The notes below the pieces were generated by a model that ran no database searches, had not been told where the DNA came from, and saw nothing but the letters and a program-made list of their open reading frames with translations. A stretch of 64,000 bases of DNA from Acidobacteriota bacterium (lineage in GTDB: Bacteria > Acidobacteriota > Vicinamibacteria > Vicinamibacterales > Vicinamibacteraceae): positions 1 to 64,000 of the forward strand of contig JADLFL010000051.1 in NCBI GenBank assembly GCA_020845575.1, read 5' to 3'. How positions within the stretch are numbered: the stretch's first letter is position 1; every line of letters begins with the position of its first letter. Of this stretch, positions 50,923-63,013 are shown one piece after another. The translations under genes and the position numbers were made by a program.

Positions 50923-51879
50923 GTGAGCGAAACGCCCCAACCTCGCCGGACCTCCGAGCACGCCACATCGTCGTCTGCAGAGATCGCAGTCTGCGTCTGT
51001 ACCTACCGCCGGCCAGACATGTTGGCTGATCTGCTGGATGCCGTCCATGCGCAAGCTCTCGCGGGCGGTCACAGCCTGGAGATCGTGGTCGTCGACAATG
51101 ACGGGAGCGGATCCGCCGGCGCCCCCGTCAAGGCGTTCCGGACGCGGGCCACATGCCGGGTTCGGTACGTTGTCGAACCGGCCCGCAACATCTCGGTGGC
51201 ACGCAACACCGCGCTCGCACATACCTCGGCACCGTTGTTGGCGCTCATCGACGACGATGAGCGCCCCTCGGACCTGTGGCTGTCTGCTCTGCTCGGTACG
51301 CTCAAGGCCTCGGGTGCTGACGGTGTGCTGGGGCCTGTCGTCCCTGCCTATCCGCAAGGCGCTCCCGCTTGGCTCCGGTCGATCGACAGCACGCAACGAC
51401 GACGCCTGCGTACGGGGCAGGTTGTCGAGGCTCGCGACGCGCGCACCGGGAACGTGCTCCTGAGACGCGCCACACTCGGAGAACCGCCTTGGTTCCGTCA
51501 TGAGTTCGGACGCACCGGCGGCGAAGACAGTGACTTCTTCTGCAGACAATTCGCACGCGGCGGCCGTTACGTCTGGTGCGATGAGGCTGTTGTCACAGAG
51601 GTCGTCCCACCGGAGCGGTGGACTGTCTCCTATCACGTGCGGCGCGCTTGGCGAACAGGGGCAATCACGGGAAGTGCGCACAGGCGAGGCCTGACGCGGA
51701 CTCTCGGGCCGAGGCGTCTCGTTCGTGAGTTTGGTTACGCTTGCCTCGGACTGGCGGCGTCGGCGCCGGTCGGGCTCCTCCCACGCACAGTGAGCGTGCG
51801 TATCTGGCAAAAAACGGCGTACTCACTCGCGCTGCTGTCGGCCGCTGCCGGTCTGACTTCGGCACCACACCGCGACTGA
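50923..51879 (+). CDS. Glycosyltransferase family 2
   Basis: GTG 50923 gives 318 residues and leaves a 131-bp divergent gap to the beta-helix gene; the longer open frame upstream has no support. GT-A features: EIAVCVCTYRRPDMLADLL, EIVVVDNDGSG, the metal site ALIDDDERPSDLWL and RTGGEDSDFFCR. The C-terminal 60 residues include a hydrophobic stretch. It restarts the plus-strand run of the polysaccharide locus. Confidence 0.85.
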   Translation: MSETPQPRRTSEHATSSSAEIAVCVCTYRRPDMLADLLDAVHAQALAGGHSLEIVVVDNDGSGSAGAPVKAFRTRATCRVRYVVEPARNISVARNTALAHTSAPLLALIDDDERPSDLWLSALLGTLKASGADGVLGPVVPAYPQGAPAWLRSIDSTQRRRLRTGQVVEARDARTGNVLLRRATLGEPPWFRHEFGRTGGEDSDFFCRQFARGGRYVWCDEAVVTEVVPPERWTVSYHVRRAWRTGAITGSAHRRGLTRTLGPRRLVREFGYACLGLAASAPVGLLPRTVSVRIWQKTAYSLALLSAAAGLTSAPHRD

Positions 51880-51885
51880 GCTACC

Positions 51886-52641
51886 ATGCCGACGGTCTTC
51901 GACAGAGCGCTTCACGCCTATCGCAGAGGCATCGCGTCGCATGTCTGCCTTCGTATGGCCACGCTTACGCTCGACAGGCCGCTCATCTCGTTCACATTCG
52001 ACGACTTTCCGACGAACGCCTTCGATGAAGGCGGGAAAATCCTTGCCGCTCACGGGATCGCGGGAACTTACTACGTGAGCCTCGGTCTGCTTGGTACAGT
52101 CGCACCGACCGGCCGCATTGTTACGGCCGACAGGCTTCCGGAGCTTCTCGCCGCCGGCCACGAACTCGGGTGCCACACGTACAGTCACCTGCACTCGTGG
52201 AGCACCGCACCGGCGGTGTTCGAACGAGACGTGCTTCGCAATCGCTTGGCGTTGAAAGCCCTGGTACCAAGCGCTGTGTTCGAGTCGTTCTCGTATCCCA
52301 TCTCCGAACCCAGACCAGGGACCAAGATGCGCACGGCACCGCACTTTCGCTGCAGTCGACTCGGGGGGCAGCGCGCCAATGTTGGCAGGCTGGACCTGAA
52401 CCAGATGTCCGCGTTCTTCTTGGAGAAGACTCGGGGAGACATCGCCCCAATTCGCCGCCTGCTCGATGAGACCGTCGGTGCGCGCGGATGGCTGGTCTTC
52501 GCGACCCACGACGTGGCTGAATCGCCAACGCCATTTGGGTGCACGCCGTCGTTCTTCGAGCAGGTCGTCAGATTGTCGCGTGCCTCAGGCGCGAGCATCC
52601 TTCCGGTTGCGCGAGCGCTCGACATCGTCTTGCGCGGATAG
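51886..52641 (+). CDS. Polysaccharide deacetylase (CE4-like)
   Basis: The 251-residue protein has ISFTFDDFPTNAFDEG (catalytic Asp of the TFDD motif), GCHTYSHLHSWS (the HxxxH metal ligands) and ATHDVAESPTPFG near the end. It lacks an obvious signal peptide, although the N terminus could be membrane-associated. It is the third deacetylase-like enzyme in the locus and the one with the most standard motifs. Confidence 0.88.
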   Translation: MPTVFDRALHAYRRGIASHVCLRMATLTLDRPLISFTFDDFPTNAFDEGGKILAAHGIAGTYYVSLGLLGTVAPTGRIVTADRLPELLAAGHELGCHTYSHLHSWSTAPAVFERDVLRNRLALKALVPSAVFESFSYPISEPRPGTKMRTAPHFRCSRLGGQRANVGRLDLNQMSAFFLEKTRGDIAPIRRLLDETVGARGWLVFATHDVAESPTPFGCTPSFFEQVVRLSRASGASILPVARALDIVLRG

Positions 52642-52643
52642 CC

Positions 52644-54113
52644 ATGCCGCGTCAACTCGCGACCCTGCTCTGTATCGCCCTCATCGCCTTCCTGGTCCGC
52701 CGCGCGAGAGATCCGTTCGCTCAAGTGTCGGCAGCGCGCTGGATTGTGTTTGCCTGGGTGTTCCTCGCGGGCTCTCGGTTCCTGTCACACTGGTTGTCGA
52801 TTGTCGGGCTTCGCTGGTCGGGCGGTGCAACGGCCGCCGACGGCAGTCCGATCGACATGGCGGCGTTCGCTCTGTTGATCATGGCAGCCACGGCCGCTCT
52901 GGTCGGTCGCGACATCCGATGGCGCCACCTGCTCGGGAACAACAAGGTTCTACTGGCACTCTACGTGTTCGGGTTGTTCAGCGTCTTCTGGAGTCCGGAT
53001 CCCATCGTTGCGCTCAAGCGTTGGATCAAGAGTGTGGGAACTCTCTGGATCGCGTGCTTGGTCCTGACGGATCGCCGACCGTGGCAGGCACTGCGATCCG
53101 TGGTGGTGCCGCTTGGGCTGGTGTTGCTGCCGTTGTCGATCCTTTTCATCAAGTACTACCCGGAACTGGGGCGGCAGTACCACTCTACCGGTGCGCAGAT
53201 GATGACCGGTGTTACGATGCAGAAGAACTCGCTCGGTGAGTTATGTATGCTGGTTGGCCTGTATGCGTCGTGGAATCTCCTGCACCTCAGGACCGGCGAG
53301 GACGGTCTCGGGCGCAGGCTCCGCTGGCCAGTATGGATGGCGCTGGCCGGCATGATCGGTTGGCTCATGATCATGGCCGACAGCGCGACAGCACTCGTGT
53401 GCCTTCTGGCAGGAATCGGCATTCACCTGCTGGCCTGCGTGCCTGCGATCAGACGGCGCCCGGCCAGTCTTGCGGCGGTCCTCTTCGTCGGCACATCAGG
53501 CTATCTGATTCTTCAGGCGAGCGTTGACGTGAACACGCTCTTGCTCGAACTCCTGAATCGCCGTCCCGACCTCACCACACGTGTGCCGATGTGGCAGGAT
53601 ATTCTCGCCGTGGCCAGCAACACGCTGACCGGTTTCGGCTGGCAGAGTTTCACGCTGACCCCGCAGCATCACCAGATCTACGACAAGTGGCAGGTTGTGT
53701 CCGTACACAATACCTATTTGGATCTCTATCTCAACCTTGGGCTCATCGGGCTTGGTCTCTACTTAGCCGTCTGGCTCACCGGGATGTGGACGAGCGTTCG
53801 GATGCTGTCCCTCGAGTATGCCCCAGCCGTACTCCGTATCAGCTTCCTTGTGGTCGTGCTTCTCTACGGGTGGACGGAGACAGTTGATTTGGGGGTGAGC
53901 AACATGTATCTCTTACTGCTGCTGGCGACAGTGACTCATGGTTCGATCGAGAAAGCGAAGGAGCAGGGAGGAGTCAGACGCGTGTCTCTGAAGGGACGAC
54001 ATGACTCCGGGACCGCCTTGGTCGGAAGACTGGGTCGGCGCCGCCAGCCCCGCAGACCGTATATGCTACAAGTCCCTGTCGTGCGAGGCGGGTCCGAGCC
54101 TGCAAAGGACTGA
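52644..54113 (+). CDS. O-antigen ligase/polymerase-type membrane protein (Wzy/WaaL-like)
   Basis: ATG 52644 lies 2 bp after the deacetylase stop. The 489-residue protein has about ten transmembrane segments and a large periplasmic loop with RRPDLTTRVPMWQDILAVASNTLTGFGWQSF, the Wzy_C/O-antigen ligase signature including GFGW and the later VVSVHNTYLDLYLNLG. It polymerises or ligates repeat units in the periplasm. The last 48 bp overlap the 3' end of the convergent glycosyltransferase gene, so its basic tail is probably not essential. Confidence 0.9.
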   Translation: MPRQLATLLCIALIAFLVRRARDPFAQVSAARWIVFAWVFLAGSRFLSHWLSIVGLRWSGGATAADGSPIDMAAFALLIMAATAALVGRDIRWRHLLGNNKVLLALYVFGLFSVFWSPDPIVALKRWIKSVGTLWIACLVLTDRRPWQALRSVVVPLGLVLLPLSILFIKYYPELGRQYHSTGAQMMTGVTMQKNSLGELCMLVGLYASWNLLHLRTGEDGLGRRLRWPVWMALAGMIGWLMIMADSATALVCLLAGIGIHLLACVPAIRRRPASLAAVLFVGTSGYLILQASVDVNTLLLELLNRRPDLTTRVPMWQDILAVASNTLTGFGWQSFTLTPQHHQIYDKWQVVSVHNTYLDLYLNLGLIGLGLYLAVWLTGMWTSVRMLSLEYAPAVLRISFLVVVLLYGWTETVDLGVSNMYLLLLLATVTHGSIEKAKEQGGVRRVSLKGRHDSGTALVGRLGRRRQPRRPYMLQVPVVRGGSEPAKD

Positions 54114-55070
54114 TTCTAGTACGAGCTCGAGCTCGGCCCGAAGGCGCGCGCGACCACGTGACAATCGCGTTGTCATGCCGATGCTGTCGACCAGCATGGC
54201 GATTACAGAGTGGTCAGGTGCCACCAAGCGGCCTCCCAGCCGTTCCGCCAGCGATTGCGACGACTCCATGAGCGCAACGTGCGCCGAGTGGAACAATGGA
54301 TACCAGCGCTGCAGATAGACAAGACTCGCGGCACGTGTGCGAGCACTTGCTTCCATCGCAAGGACGCGTTCGATCTGGCGAGACGAGGATTGGAACTGAG
54401 ACCTCAAGGCGCGGTCAGAATAGGTGCGCTGGCTCAAGCTGCCGGACGGTCGTCGCCTAATGAACGACCGGGCACCCGGCACGAAATCGACGCGTGTGCT
54501 GGCCGCCAGGACTCGTGAAAAGTAGTCGCCATCGTCGTCCATAGACAAGGCCTCGTCCCAAGGACCTGCCAGTTCTGTGAGTTCGCGGCTCACGAGCCAC
54601 GACTCGACCGCCATCCACGCATTGTCCTCAAATTTGCGAATGTTCCATTCCACCGGCGTGAGCGGCGCCCATAATGAGGTGGCTTCGAACCTGGCTCGGG
54701 CGGGGCAGGCGCGGAAGCGACCCCAAGCCGACGACAGGAGCACCCGGGAGCCAGACGCCGCGGCCAACTGCTTGCTCACTTTGTCGCGTGAGAGGATGTC
54801 GTCGGCGTCAAGCCACTGGATGAAGTCACCCTGCGCGTGTCGCAAGGCCTCGTTTCGTGCGGCACTGGCGCCGCGGTTGGGCTGCTCGATCACCTTCACG
54901 CGACCCGACTCGAATCGGCGCATCACGGCCAGCGTGGAGTCGCTCGAACCGTCGTCGACGGCGATGACTTCAATCCTGGCGTCGCGTTGCGCCAATGCTG
55001 ACTCCAGAGCGTCGGCAACCCACCGCTCGGCGTTGAACGCCGGTATCAGAATGGAGACTAGCGAGGTCAT
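54066..55070 (-). CDS. Glycosyltransferase family 2
   Basis: ATG 55070 gives 334 residues, ten codons inside the longest frame; this start puts VSILIPAFNAERWVADALES at the N terminus as in the family. VIAVDDGSSDSTLAVM and the DxD motif WLDADDILSRDKV complete the GT-A fold. It lies on the minus strand within the locus, divergent from the flippase with a 108-bp gap, and overlaps the polymerase gene end to end by 48 bp. Confidence 0.88.
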   Translation of the reverse strand: MTSLVSILIPAFNAERWVADALESALAQRDARIEVIAVDDGSSDSTLAVMRRFESGRVKVIEQPNRGASAARNEALRHAQGDFIQWLDADDILSRDKVSKQLAAASGSRVLLSSAWGRFRACPARARFEATSLWAPLTPVEWNIRKFEDNAWMAVESWLVSRELTELAGPWDEALSMDDDGDYFSRVLAASTRVDFVPGARSFIRRRPSGSLSQRTYSDRALRSQFQSSSRQIERVLAMEASARTRAASLVYLQRWYPLFHSAHVALMESSQSLAERLGGRLVAPDHSVIAMLVDSIGMTTRLSRGRARLRAELELVLESVLCRLGPASHDRDL

Positions 55071-55178
55071 GTGTGTGGTCAGCTGTGGCGCGACCGACAT
55101 GGTACGTCATTGGCGTTCCTCGACCTACACGCTTGCCGGCCTCGTGCCGAGCGTTTTCACTGTGGACCTTCGTCGCTC

Positions 55179-56738
55179 GTGACGAGATCGGATCCAATAA
55201 CGAGCGTTGGCGAGCCCGGGTCGACGAACGACGGGAGGCGGAGCCTTTCGCAGCTAACGGTATCGGGGGGGGTGGTCACGGCTCTGTCGCAGGGCACGCG
55301 TCTGGTTACCACGCTGCTCTCGACCGTCGTCCTGGCGCGTCTGCTATCCGCCGACGATTTTGGCTTGGTCGGTCTTGTTTTCAGTGTGATCAGTTTCCTG
55401 CGCGTGTTCAAGGACGCAGGCCTGTCGTCCGCCACCATCCAACGCCAGGGTATTTCGCACGCGCAGGTCTCGAATCTGTTCTGGATCAACACCGGCGTGA
55501 GTGCCGCTCTAGGTCTCGTCCTGGTGGTCCTCGGGCCCGTCTTGGCGCGGTTCTACGGTGACAACCGCTTGGTCGGTGTATCCGTAGCCCTGTCCCTCCT
55601 GTTCATCCTCGGAGGTACGACCGTGCAGCACCAGGCACTGCTCCGGCGTGACATGCGCTTCGGTACACTGGCTTGGATCGAGACCGCGAGCGCCGTCGTG
55701 TCCCTTGTCGTTGGTGTCGCCGCCGCGATGGCGGGGTGGGCGTACTGGGCCCTTGTCGCTTCCACGCTCGCCAACGAGGGTGCCCTGCTCCTGCTCACGT
55801 GGGTGGCGTCGGGCTGGCGACCCCAGCGGCCCATGCGGCTGGTAGGCACGAAGCCCCTGCTGTCCTTCGGGGCGAGCATGACGGCTGGTTCGATTCTCTT
55901 TGTCGCTTCGCGCACTGTCGACACGCTGCTCATCGGGCGTTTCTATGGCCCTCACGGAGTGGGTATCTACACGAGGGCTCTGCTCCTCTTGATGAGACCG
56001 ATCGAGCAGCTCTTTACACCAGTGGCTGCCGTTTTCGTGCCGGCACTGTCCAGGCTCCAGTCGGAGCCCGAGCGATACCGCCGTGCCTTCCTACAGTTCT
56101 TCGAGACGGTCACGTTGTTGACCCTGCCGGCGGCAGGCATCGGTTTCGCTCTCGCACAGCCCCTGACGCACGTGGTGCTCGGACCGGGATGGGACGAGAC
56201 TGCGAGGATTCTGGCTGGCTTCACACCGGCGGCAGTTTACCTCCCGCTGGCCTCTCCGTCTGGGTGGCTCCTCGTGAGCCAAGGGCGTGGCCGAGACTAC
56301 GTGGTGGCCAACGCGGCCATCGCATCCCTCACGATCGCCGCGTTCGTCGCGGGCTTGCCGTTCGGCCCGCTCGGCGTGGCCATGGCATATTCAGCCGCTT
56401 CGATACTCGTGATCATGCCGATTCTCTTCTACCTGTGCGGACGGCAAGGTCCGGTGACGACGGCGGATCTCTGGCGCGCGGTCCTGAGACACGCGCCGTT
56501 GTGGGCGGTCTCGTACGTCGCCACAGCTGGCGTGAGTGTCACTCTGAACGATCCGGCGTCGATAGGAACGGTCTTCGCGGCCACGCTGTCTGGTTTTGTG
56601 GTCACCGGCTTGACGGTGGCGACCGTCCGTCACGATCGCCAGTTGATGAGCAGACTTGCCTGCATGCTCTTCGATTTCGGAAAGAACGCTGCGCGCGCGT
56701 TCAGTGGCAGGCACGGCAAGGGCGAGGCCTCTGCTTAG
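55179..56738 (+). CDS. Wzx-type polysaccharide flippase (MOP superfamily)
   Basis: GTG 55179 gives 519 residues; the frame is open further upstream but enters the divergent promoter region. There are about 12-14 transmembrane segments. Family sequences include GVVTALSQGTRLVTTLLSTVVLARLLSADDFGLVGLV at the start and FYGPHGVGIYTRALLLLMRPIEQLF in the middle, as in WzxC/RfbX exporters. It moves lipid-linked repeat units across the inner membrane for the polymerase at 52644. Confidence 0.9.
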   Translation: MTRSDPITSVGEPGSTNDGRRSLSQLTVSGGVVTALSQGTRLVTTLLSTVVLARLLSADDFGLVGLVFSVISFLRVFKDAGLSSATIQRQGISHAQVSNLFWINTGVSAALGLVLVVLGPVLARFYGDNRLVGVSVALSLLFILGGTTVQHQALLRRDMRFGTLAWIETASAVVSLVVGVAAAMAGWAYWALVASTLANEGALLLLTWVASGWRPQRPMRLVGTKPLLSFGASMTAGSILFVASRTVDTLLIGRFYGPHGVGIYTRALLLLMRPIEQLFTPVAAVFVPALSRLQSEPERYRRAFLQFFETVTLLTLPAAGIGFALAQPLTHVVLGPGWDETARILAGFTPAAVYLPLASPSGWLLVSQGRGRDYVVANAAIASLTIAAFVAGLPFGPLGVAMAYSAASILVIMPILFYLCGRQGPVTTADLWRAVLRHAPLWAVSYVATAGVSVTLNDPASIGTVFAATLSGFVVTGLTVATVRHDRQLMSRLACMLFDFGKNAARAFSGRHGKGEASA

Positions 56739-56748
56739 CCGAATGCGA

Positions 56749-57813
56749 TCAGTACCCTACGCCGAGAGGCACACCCTCGGGTACGTATCGGAGCCGCACT
56801 TCGTGCTTGGTGGCGGAGGCCTGATAGATGGCGATGACGAGTTCGAGCGACTTTCTTCCTTCTAGACCATCCAACATTGCCCGTCGCTTCTCGCGAATGC
56901 ATTCCAGGACGTCGCTGTAGAACGCCATGTGACCGAAGCCGTACACTGTCGGTGGATTCTGCGACCACTCGTCAGGCCGCTCGTCGTCGGGACTGGCTTC
57001 TGAGAAGTTCCATGTGTCGACCCGGTTGACGGCGAAACCACCAATGACCACCGACCCGTGCTCACCAAGCACCGACACGCTGCCCTCCAGATCCCGTGGC
57101 CTCGCGGTCGTCGTCGCTTCGGCGACGCCAAGCGCACCGCTCCGGAACCGCAGGATCGCAAGCCCAACGTCCTCGACCTCTATGTTGGCGAGTCGGGTCG
57201 CCGTGTAGGCCTGAACGCTCTCGACGGGTCCCATGAGCCACTGCAACAGGTCCACATGATGGCTCGCCTGGTTCGCGAACACGCCCCCGTCGTCCTTCCA
57301 CGTGCCGCGCCACGCGTCCTGGTCGTAGTACTCCTGCGTCCGACACCAACGAACACGAACCGTTCCGAGCGTGAGCTTCCCGAAGCGGCCGCGTTCGAGC
57401 GCATGCTTCACCTTCACCACCGGACGGTTGTAGCGGTTCTGCTGCACGACGAACAGCCCAACGCCGGCTCTGTCGCACGTGTCGATCATTCGATCGGCAT
57501 CGTCGAGAGTCAGCGCCATCGGCTTCTCGACGACGACGTTGCCCGCATAAGGCACGACATCGCACGCCACCCGCGCATGGGCGCCCGAGTGCGTCAGCAC
57601 AGACACGACGTCGGGCCGGAGCGCCTTAACCATCTCCATGTGATCGAAAAAAGCCGTCGCTCCGCTTGCAGCAGCGGCCGCCGCCACTCGGTCGGGACGC
57701 GAGTCGCACACGCCGATAACCTGAAATCCGGCATGCGCGGTCAACACCTCAATATGGCGCTTGGAGATGCGCCCGCACCCAACGAGCGCACACGTCAGCC
57801 GATCCGCCATCAT
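56749..57813 (-). CDS. Gfo/Idh/MocA-family sugar dehydrogenase 2 (WlbA-like)
   Basis: AGGAG lies just before the adjacent ATG codons 57813 and 57810. The 354-residue protein shows the Rossmann motif ALVGCGRISKRHIEVL, the EKP signature VVVEKPMALTLDDADRMI and the WKDDGGVFANQASHHVDLLQWLMG catalytic region, very like WlbA/WbpB UDP-GlcNAcA 3-dehydrogenases. It closes the polysaccharide locus, convergent with the flippase, and is co-directional with the YdcF-like gene. Confidence 0.9.
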   Translation of the reverse strand: MMADRLTCALVGCGRISKRHIEVLTAHAGFQVIGVCDSRPDRVAAAAAASGATAFFDHMEMVKALRPDVVSVLTHSGAHARVACDVVPYAGNVVVEKPMALTLDDADRMIDTCDRAGVGLFVVQQNRYNRPVVKVKHALERGRFGKLTLGTVRVRWCRTQEYYDQDAWRGTWKDDGGVFANQASHHVDLLQWLMGPVESVQAYTATRLANIEVEDVGLAILRFRSGALGVAEATTTARPRDLEGSVSVLGEHGSVVIGGFAVNRVDTWNFSEASPDDERPDEWSQNPPTVYGFGHMAFYSDVLECIREKRRAMLDGLEGRKSLELVIAIYQASATKHEVRLRYVPEGVPLGVGY

Positions 57814-57864
57814 TTCTCCTGTTGCGGCGGGCTCGCAGATGCCGACCTCGACAACCGAGTGCCG

Positions 57865-58578
57865 TCAGCGACTGCGTCCCGCAACGACGATCTTGCCTCC
57901 ATCCGTCAGGAACGGAAGCACACGGACGCGATAGTATTGCAACTTCAACCACTGCTCCGTGACGTTCTGCATCCCGTGCCACGTTCTGGTCCACGTTTCG
58001 ACCGAGACTTGGTTCGCGACAGGTTCGCAACGCACGACGACGCCGGCCGGCTCAAGCGTCGCGCGGTACACCACCGTGGAACGTCGACTCCGAAACAGCG
58101 GCGTGACAACGGTCACGGACCGAATCCCGTTCGCCTCAAGATACGCACGGACATCGCGAGCGGCGTTGAGCGAGATCGGTTCGACTTCGCGAATCGGGAT
58201 GAACTCCATCTCACCCAGGCGCGCGATCTGCCCCATCACCTCCGCAATACCCTGCGCAACGCGATTGAGTCCACCGTCGCGTTCATCCCTACGAATCGGC
58301 ACGAGTACTCGCGGCGCCACTCCCTGACTCCTGAGAATGCGTGCGCGCTCGAACAGCAGGTAGTCCGGGTCGAAGTTCTCGATGATGATCGCGTCGCTCG
58401 GCGCGGCGTCTGGCGTGCAGACGAGACTGGCGCCGATCGTCCTCTCGATGCGCGGTGCGAAGAGCCAGAGGACGACGCACGCCAGCACGAGGACGGTCAG
58501 ACGCAGCGTCCACGTCGTCGTCCAGCGCTCGACTCGGCGAACGAAGTAGCGGGTCCAATGGCGCGGAGTGTCGGGCAC
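57865..58578 (-). CDS. ElyC/SanA/YdcF-like (DUF218-like) membrane-anchored protein
   Basis: The 237-residue protein has one N-terminal transmembrane helix (LRLTVLVLACVVLWLFA) and a periplasmic domain with the DUF218-like pattern SDAIIIENFDPDYLLFERARIL and SVTVVTPLFRSRRSTVVY. Such proteins influence cell-envelope polysaccharide assembly. It is divergent from prsK with only 49 bp between. The next gene downstream is the Gfo/Idh dehydrogenase, 51 bp away on the same strand. Confidence 0.68.
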   Translation of the reverse strand: MPDTPRHWTRYFVRRVERWTTTWTLRLTVLVLACVVLWLFAPRIERTIGASLVCTPDAAPSDAIIIENFDPDYLLFERARILRSQGVAPRVLVPIRRDERDGGLNRVAQGIAEVMGQIARLGEMEFIPIREVEPISLNAARDVRAYLEANGIRSVTVVTPLFRSRRSTVVYRATLEPAGVVVRCEPVANQVSVETWTRTWHGMQNVTEQWLKLQYYRVRVLPFLTDGGKIVVAGRSR

Positions 58579-58627
58579 GTCGGTCGATTGTACCGGGCAG
58601 GCTCCGTGCTCCGGTCTCGGTACTGAC

Positions 58628-60759
58628 GTGAACGGAACCCTTTACATTCCGATCGTGGCCGCCCTCGGAGCAGGGGGCCTCGCCGTCGCGAGCGTCGTCC
58701 GGAAGGCGCCCTCCGTCGCAACGTGGGCCTTCGCCCTCGGGATGCTCACGCTCGCGGCGGACGCCGCGGCCACGGGACTCGCGCTCCGCGCCGCCACTAT
58801 CGGCGACCTCGTCGCCTGGCTCGCGCTCGGCATGCTGGCCAAGGCCGCCCTGCCGGCCGTCTGGCTCGCCTTCAGCCTCACCTACGCCCGCGCCGATCCG
58901 CGCGCGTCGCTGCGCGCCAGCGGGCTGCCGCTCCTCCTCCTCGCGATCGTGCCGATCGGCGTACTCCTGACAGCGCCGTCGAGCCTCCTTGCGGTCGTCC
59001 CGCCAGACGAGACAGGCGGACGCGTGCTTCTGTACTCGGGAGGCGCGGGTCGCCTCTTCCACGCAACCATCCTGCTCGGGTTCGTCCTCGCGCTGATGAA
59101 CCTCGAACAGACGTTCAGGGCGTCGATCGGCACCATGCGCTGGCGCGTGAAGTACGTGGTGCTCGGGCTCGGCGTCATCTTCGGCGCCTACATCTTCGTC
59201 CGCATCCAGGCCATCCTCTACCCCACCTACGACCCGGCATTGGCCGGCGTCGAGAGCAGCGCGCTTCTGGTCGGCTGCGTGTTCCTCGTCATCGCCTACA
59301 CACGCGACGGACTGGGCGGCTTCGACGTCCACCCCTCGCGCGCGGTCCTCCGGTCGTCGGTCACCGTGCTCCTCGTCGGCGGTTACCTGTTCGTCGTCGG
59401 CGTGCTCGCGCAGGCTGCGCGGCAGTTCGGTGGCGGCGAGAGCTTCCAACTCCAGGCGTTCGTGGTGCTGGTCGGCATGGCAGGTCTCGCCGTACTGCTG
59501 CTGTCCGACAGGCTGCGCCAGCGCCTGCACGCCTTCGTCGGCCGCCACTTCGGCAAGTCGCAGCACGATTCCACACGCCTGTGGACGGACCTGTCGCGCA
59601 ACCTCGCCGCCGCCACCGACGAGCGCAGCCTGTGTACGGCGAGCGCCACGCTCGTCGCCAACGCGTTCGAGGTGCTGTCGGTCTCCATCTGGCGCACCGA
59701 CGATGCGCGGGGCACGCTCCACCCCGTTGCCTCGACGGCATCGTCTGCAGCGACGGGTGACGCGGGATCCGTCGCCATCGCCTGGAATCGCTCCGACGCG
59801 CTCGGCACGATGAACGGCCCCCTCGATCTCGACGCGGCATCGGGCGCCACCGCCGACGCCCTTCGCACGCACGTGCCGAGCAATTTCGCCAACGGAGGCC
59901 GCCGGTGGGCCGTACCGCTGCGGTCGGGCGAGACGACCAGCGGCTTCGTCGTGCTCGCCGATCGCGTCAACGGCGCGCCGTGGACGACCGAAGAGCGCGA
60001 ACTGCTCCAGTGCATGGCCGACCAGCTTGCCGCCGCGCTGGACAACGTGCGCCTGGGCGACGAGGTGGCGCGGGCCCGAGAGCTCGACGCCTTCAGGACG
60101 ATGTCGGCGTTCTTCGTCCACGACCTGAAGAACGCCACCAACTCGCTGAACCTGATGCTGAAGAACCTGCCGGTGCACTTCGACGACCCGGCGTTCCGCG
60201 CCGACGCCCTGCGCGCGATCGGCAACACCGTGACGCGCATCGACGGCATGATCGCGCGCCTCGGCGCCCTCCGGCAGCAGCCCGGCCTCCAGGTGGCGCC
60301 CGTGGCGCCCGCGGCGCTCGTCGAGGACGCGGCCGTCGAGCTGCAGGGGAGCGACGTGGCGCTGCACTGCGCCGTACCGGCCGACATGCCGATGATCAGG
60401 GGAGACCGCGACCAGCTTGTCAGCGTCGTGGCCAATCTGCTGTTGACCGCGCGCGACGCCATCGGCGCCCGCGCGGGGGCGCGCCCGGGCGACGGGCGCA
60501 TCGACGTGCGGAGCCGCGTGGACGGTGGACGGGTGGTGCTCGAAGTCGAGGACAATGGGTGCGGGATGAGTCCGGCGTTCCTCCGCGACGGCCTCTTCCG
60601 GCCGTTCCAGAGCACGAAATCGAAGGGTCTGGGCATCGGGATGTTCCAGGCGCGGCAGGTGATCGAGCAGCACGGCGGCTCGATCCACGTGGAGAGCCAG
60701 CAGGGGATCGGTACGACGGTGCGCATCAGCCTGCCCGTCTTCGCGGAGGATCACGCAGC

Positions 60760-60763
<4 letters not shown>
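58628..60763 (+). CDS. prsK: Exosortase-system sensor histidine kinase PrsK
   Basis: GTG 58628 gives 711 residues. The N-terminal 300 residues hold about eight membrane segments, then comes a GAF-like domain (about 330-500). The kinase core follows: FFVHDLKNATNSLNLMLKNL with the phospho-His, VANLLLTARDAIGARAG, EVEDNGCGMSP and TKSKGLGIGMFQARQVIEQHGG. This architecture defines PrsK of PEP-CTERM/exosortase systems. Its gene overlaps prsR by 4 bp and the exosortase gene follows, so the three form one operon. Confidence 0.93.
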
Positions 60764-62141
<1,378 letters not shown>

Positions 62142-62145
<4 letters not shown>

Positions 62146-62969
62146 TTCCGTACGGCATCCTGCTGACGCTGGCGTTCGTGGTGCCGCTGTCGCGCCTCGC
62201 CGTCCACGCGTGGACGTACGACCTGCACTCGCACATCCTGCTCGTGCCGTTCGTCTCGGCGTTCCTGCTGCACGACAGGCGGGAGACGCTGCCGTCGCGC
62301 GGGCCGTCGGCGACGCGACTGGCGGGCGTGGCTGCCGCGATCGGCATGCTGGCGCTGGCCGTTGCGTGGCGCACCACGCTCAGCCACAACGACATGCTGG
62401 CGGCGTATGCGTGCGCGTACGTGTGCCTGCTTGCCGCGGGCGGCTTCCACTTCTTCGGCGCGGCCTGGATGAAGGCGGCGGCCTTCCCTGCCGCGTTCCT
62501 GTTCCTCCTCATGCCGTTGCCCGACGCGATCGTCGACGTGCTCGAGCGCGCGTCGATGGTGGCCTCGTCGGAAGCGGCGGCGATGTACTTCGCGCTGGCA
62601 GGCACGCCGCTCGTGCGGGAGGGGACGCTGTTCGAGCTGCCGACGATCACGCTGCAGGTGGCGCGCGAGTGCAGCGGCATCAGGTCGAGCTGGATGCTGT
62701 TCATCACGAGCCTCGTCGCGTCGAACATGTTCCTGGCCAGCCCGTGGCGGCGCGTGGTGCTGGTGCTGTTCGTGATCCCGCTGGGCATCCTGCGCAACGG
62801 CTTCCGGGTGTTCGTGCTGGGGATGCTGTGCGTCCACATCGGCCCGCACATGATCGACACCGCCATCCACCACCAGGGCGGGCCGATCTTCTTCGCGCTG
62901 TCGCTGGTCCCGTTCCTCGGGATGCTGTGGTGGCTCCAGCGCGGCGACCGCCGGACCTACGGCCGGTAG
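62142..62969 (+). CDS. Exosortase (membrane transpeptidase for VPDGG-CTERM proteins)
   Basis: GTG 62142 overlaps the prsR stop. The 275-residue integral membrane protein has about eight transmembrane segments. The catalytic Cys177 lies in ECSGIRSS, the conserved Arg222 in RNGFRVF and the likely His244 in AIHHQGG, which are the exosortase triad residues. It is short, without the C-terminal EpsI domain found in XrtA of Proteobacteria. It should cleave the VPDGG tails of the proteins at 24964-27613. Confidence 0.93.
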
Positions 62970-63013
62970 GGTCGGCCCTCCGGATTCACCGGGCGGTCAG
63001 CTGCTTATGGCCG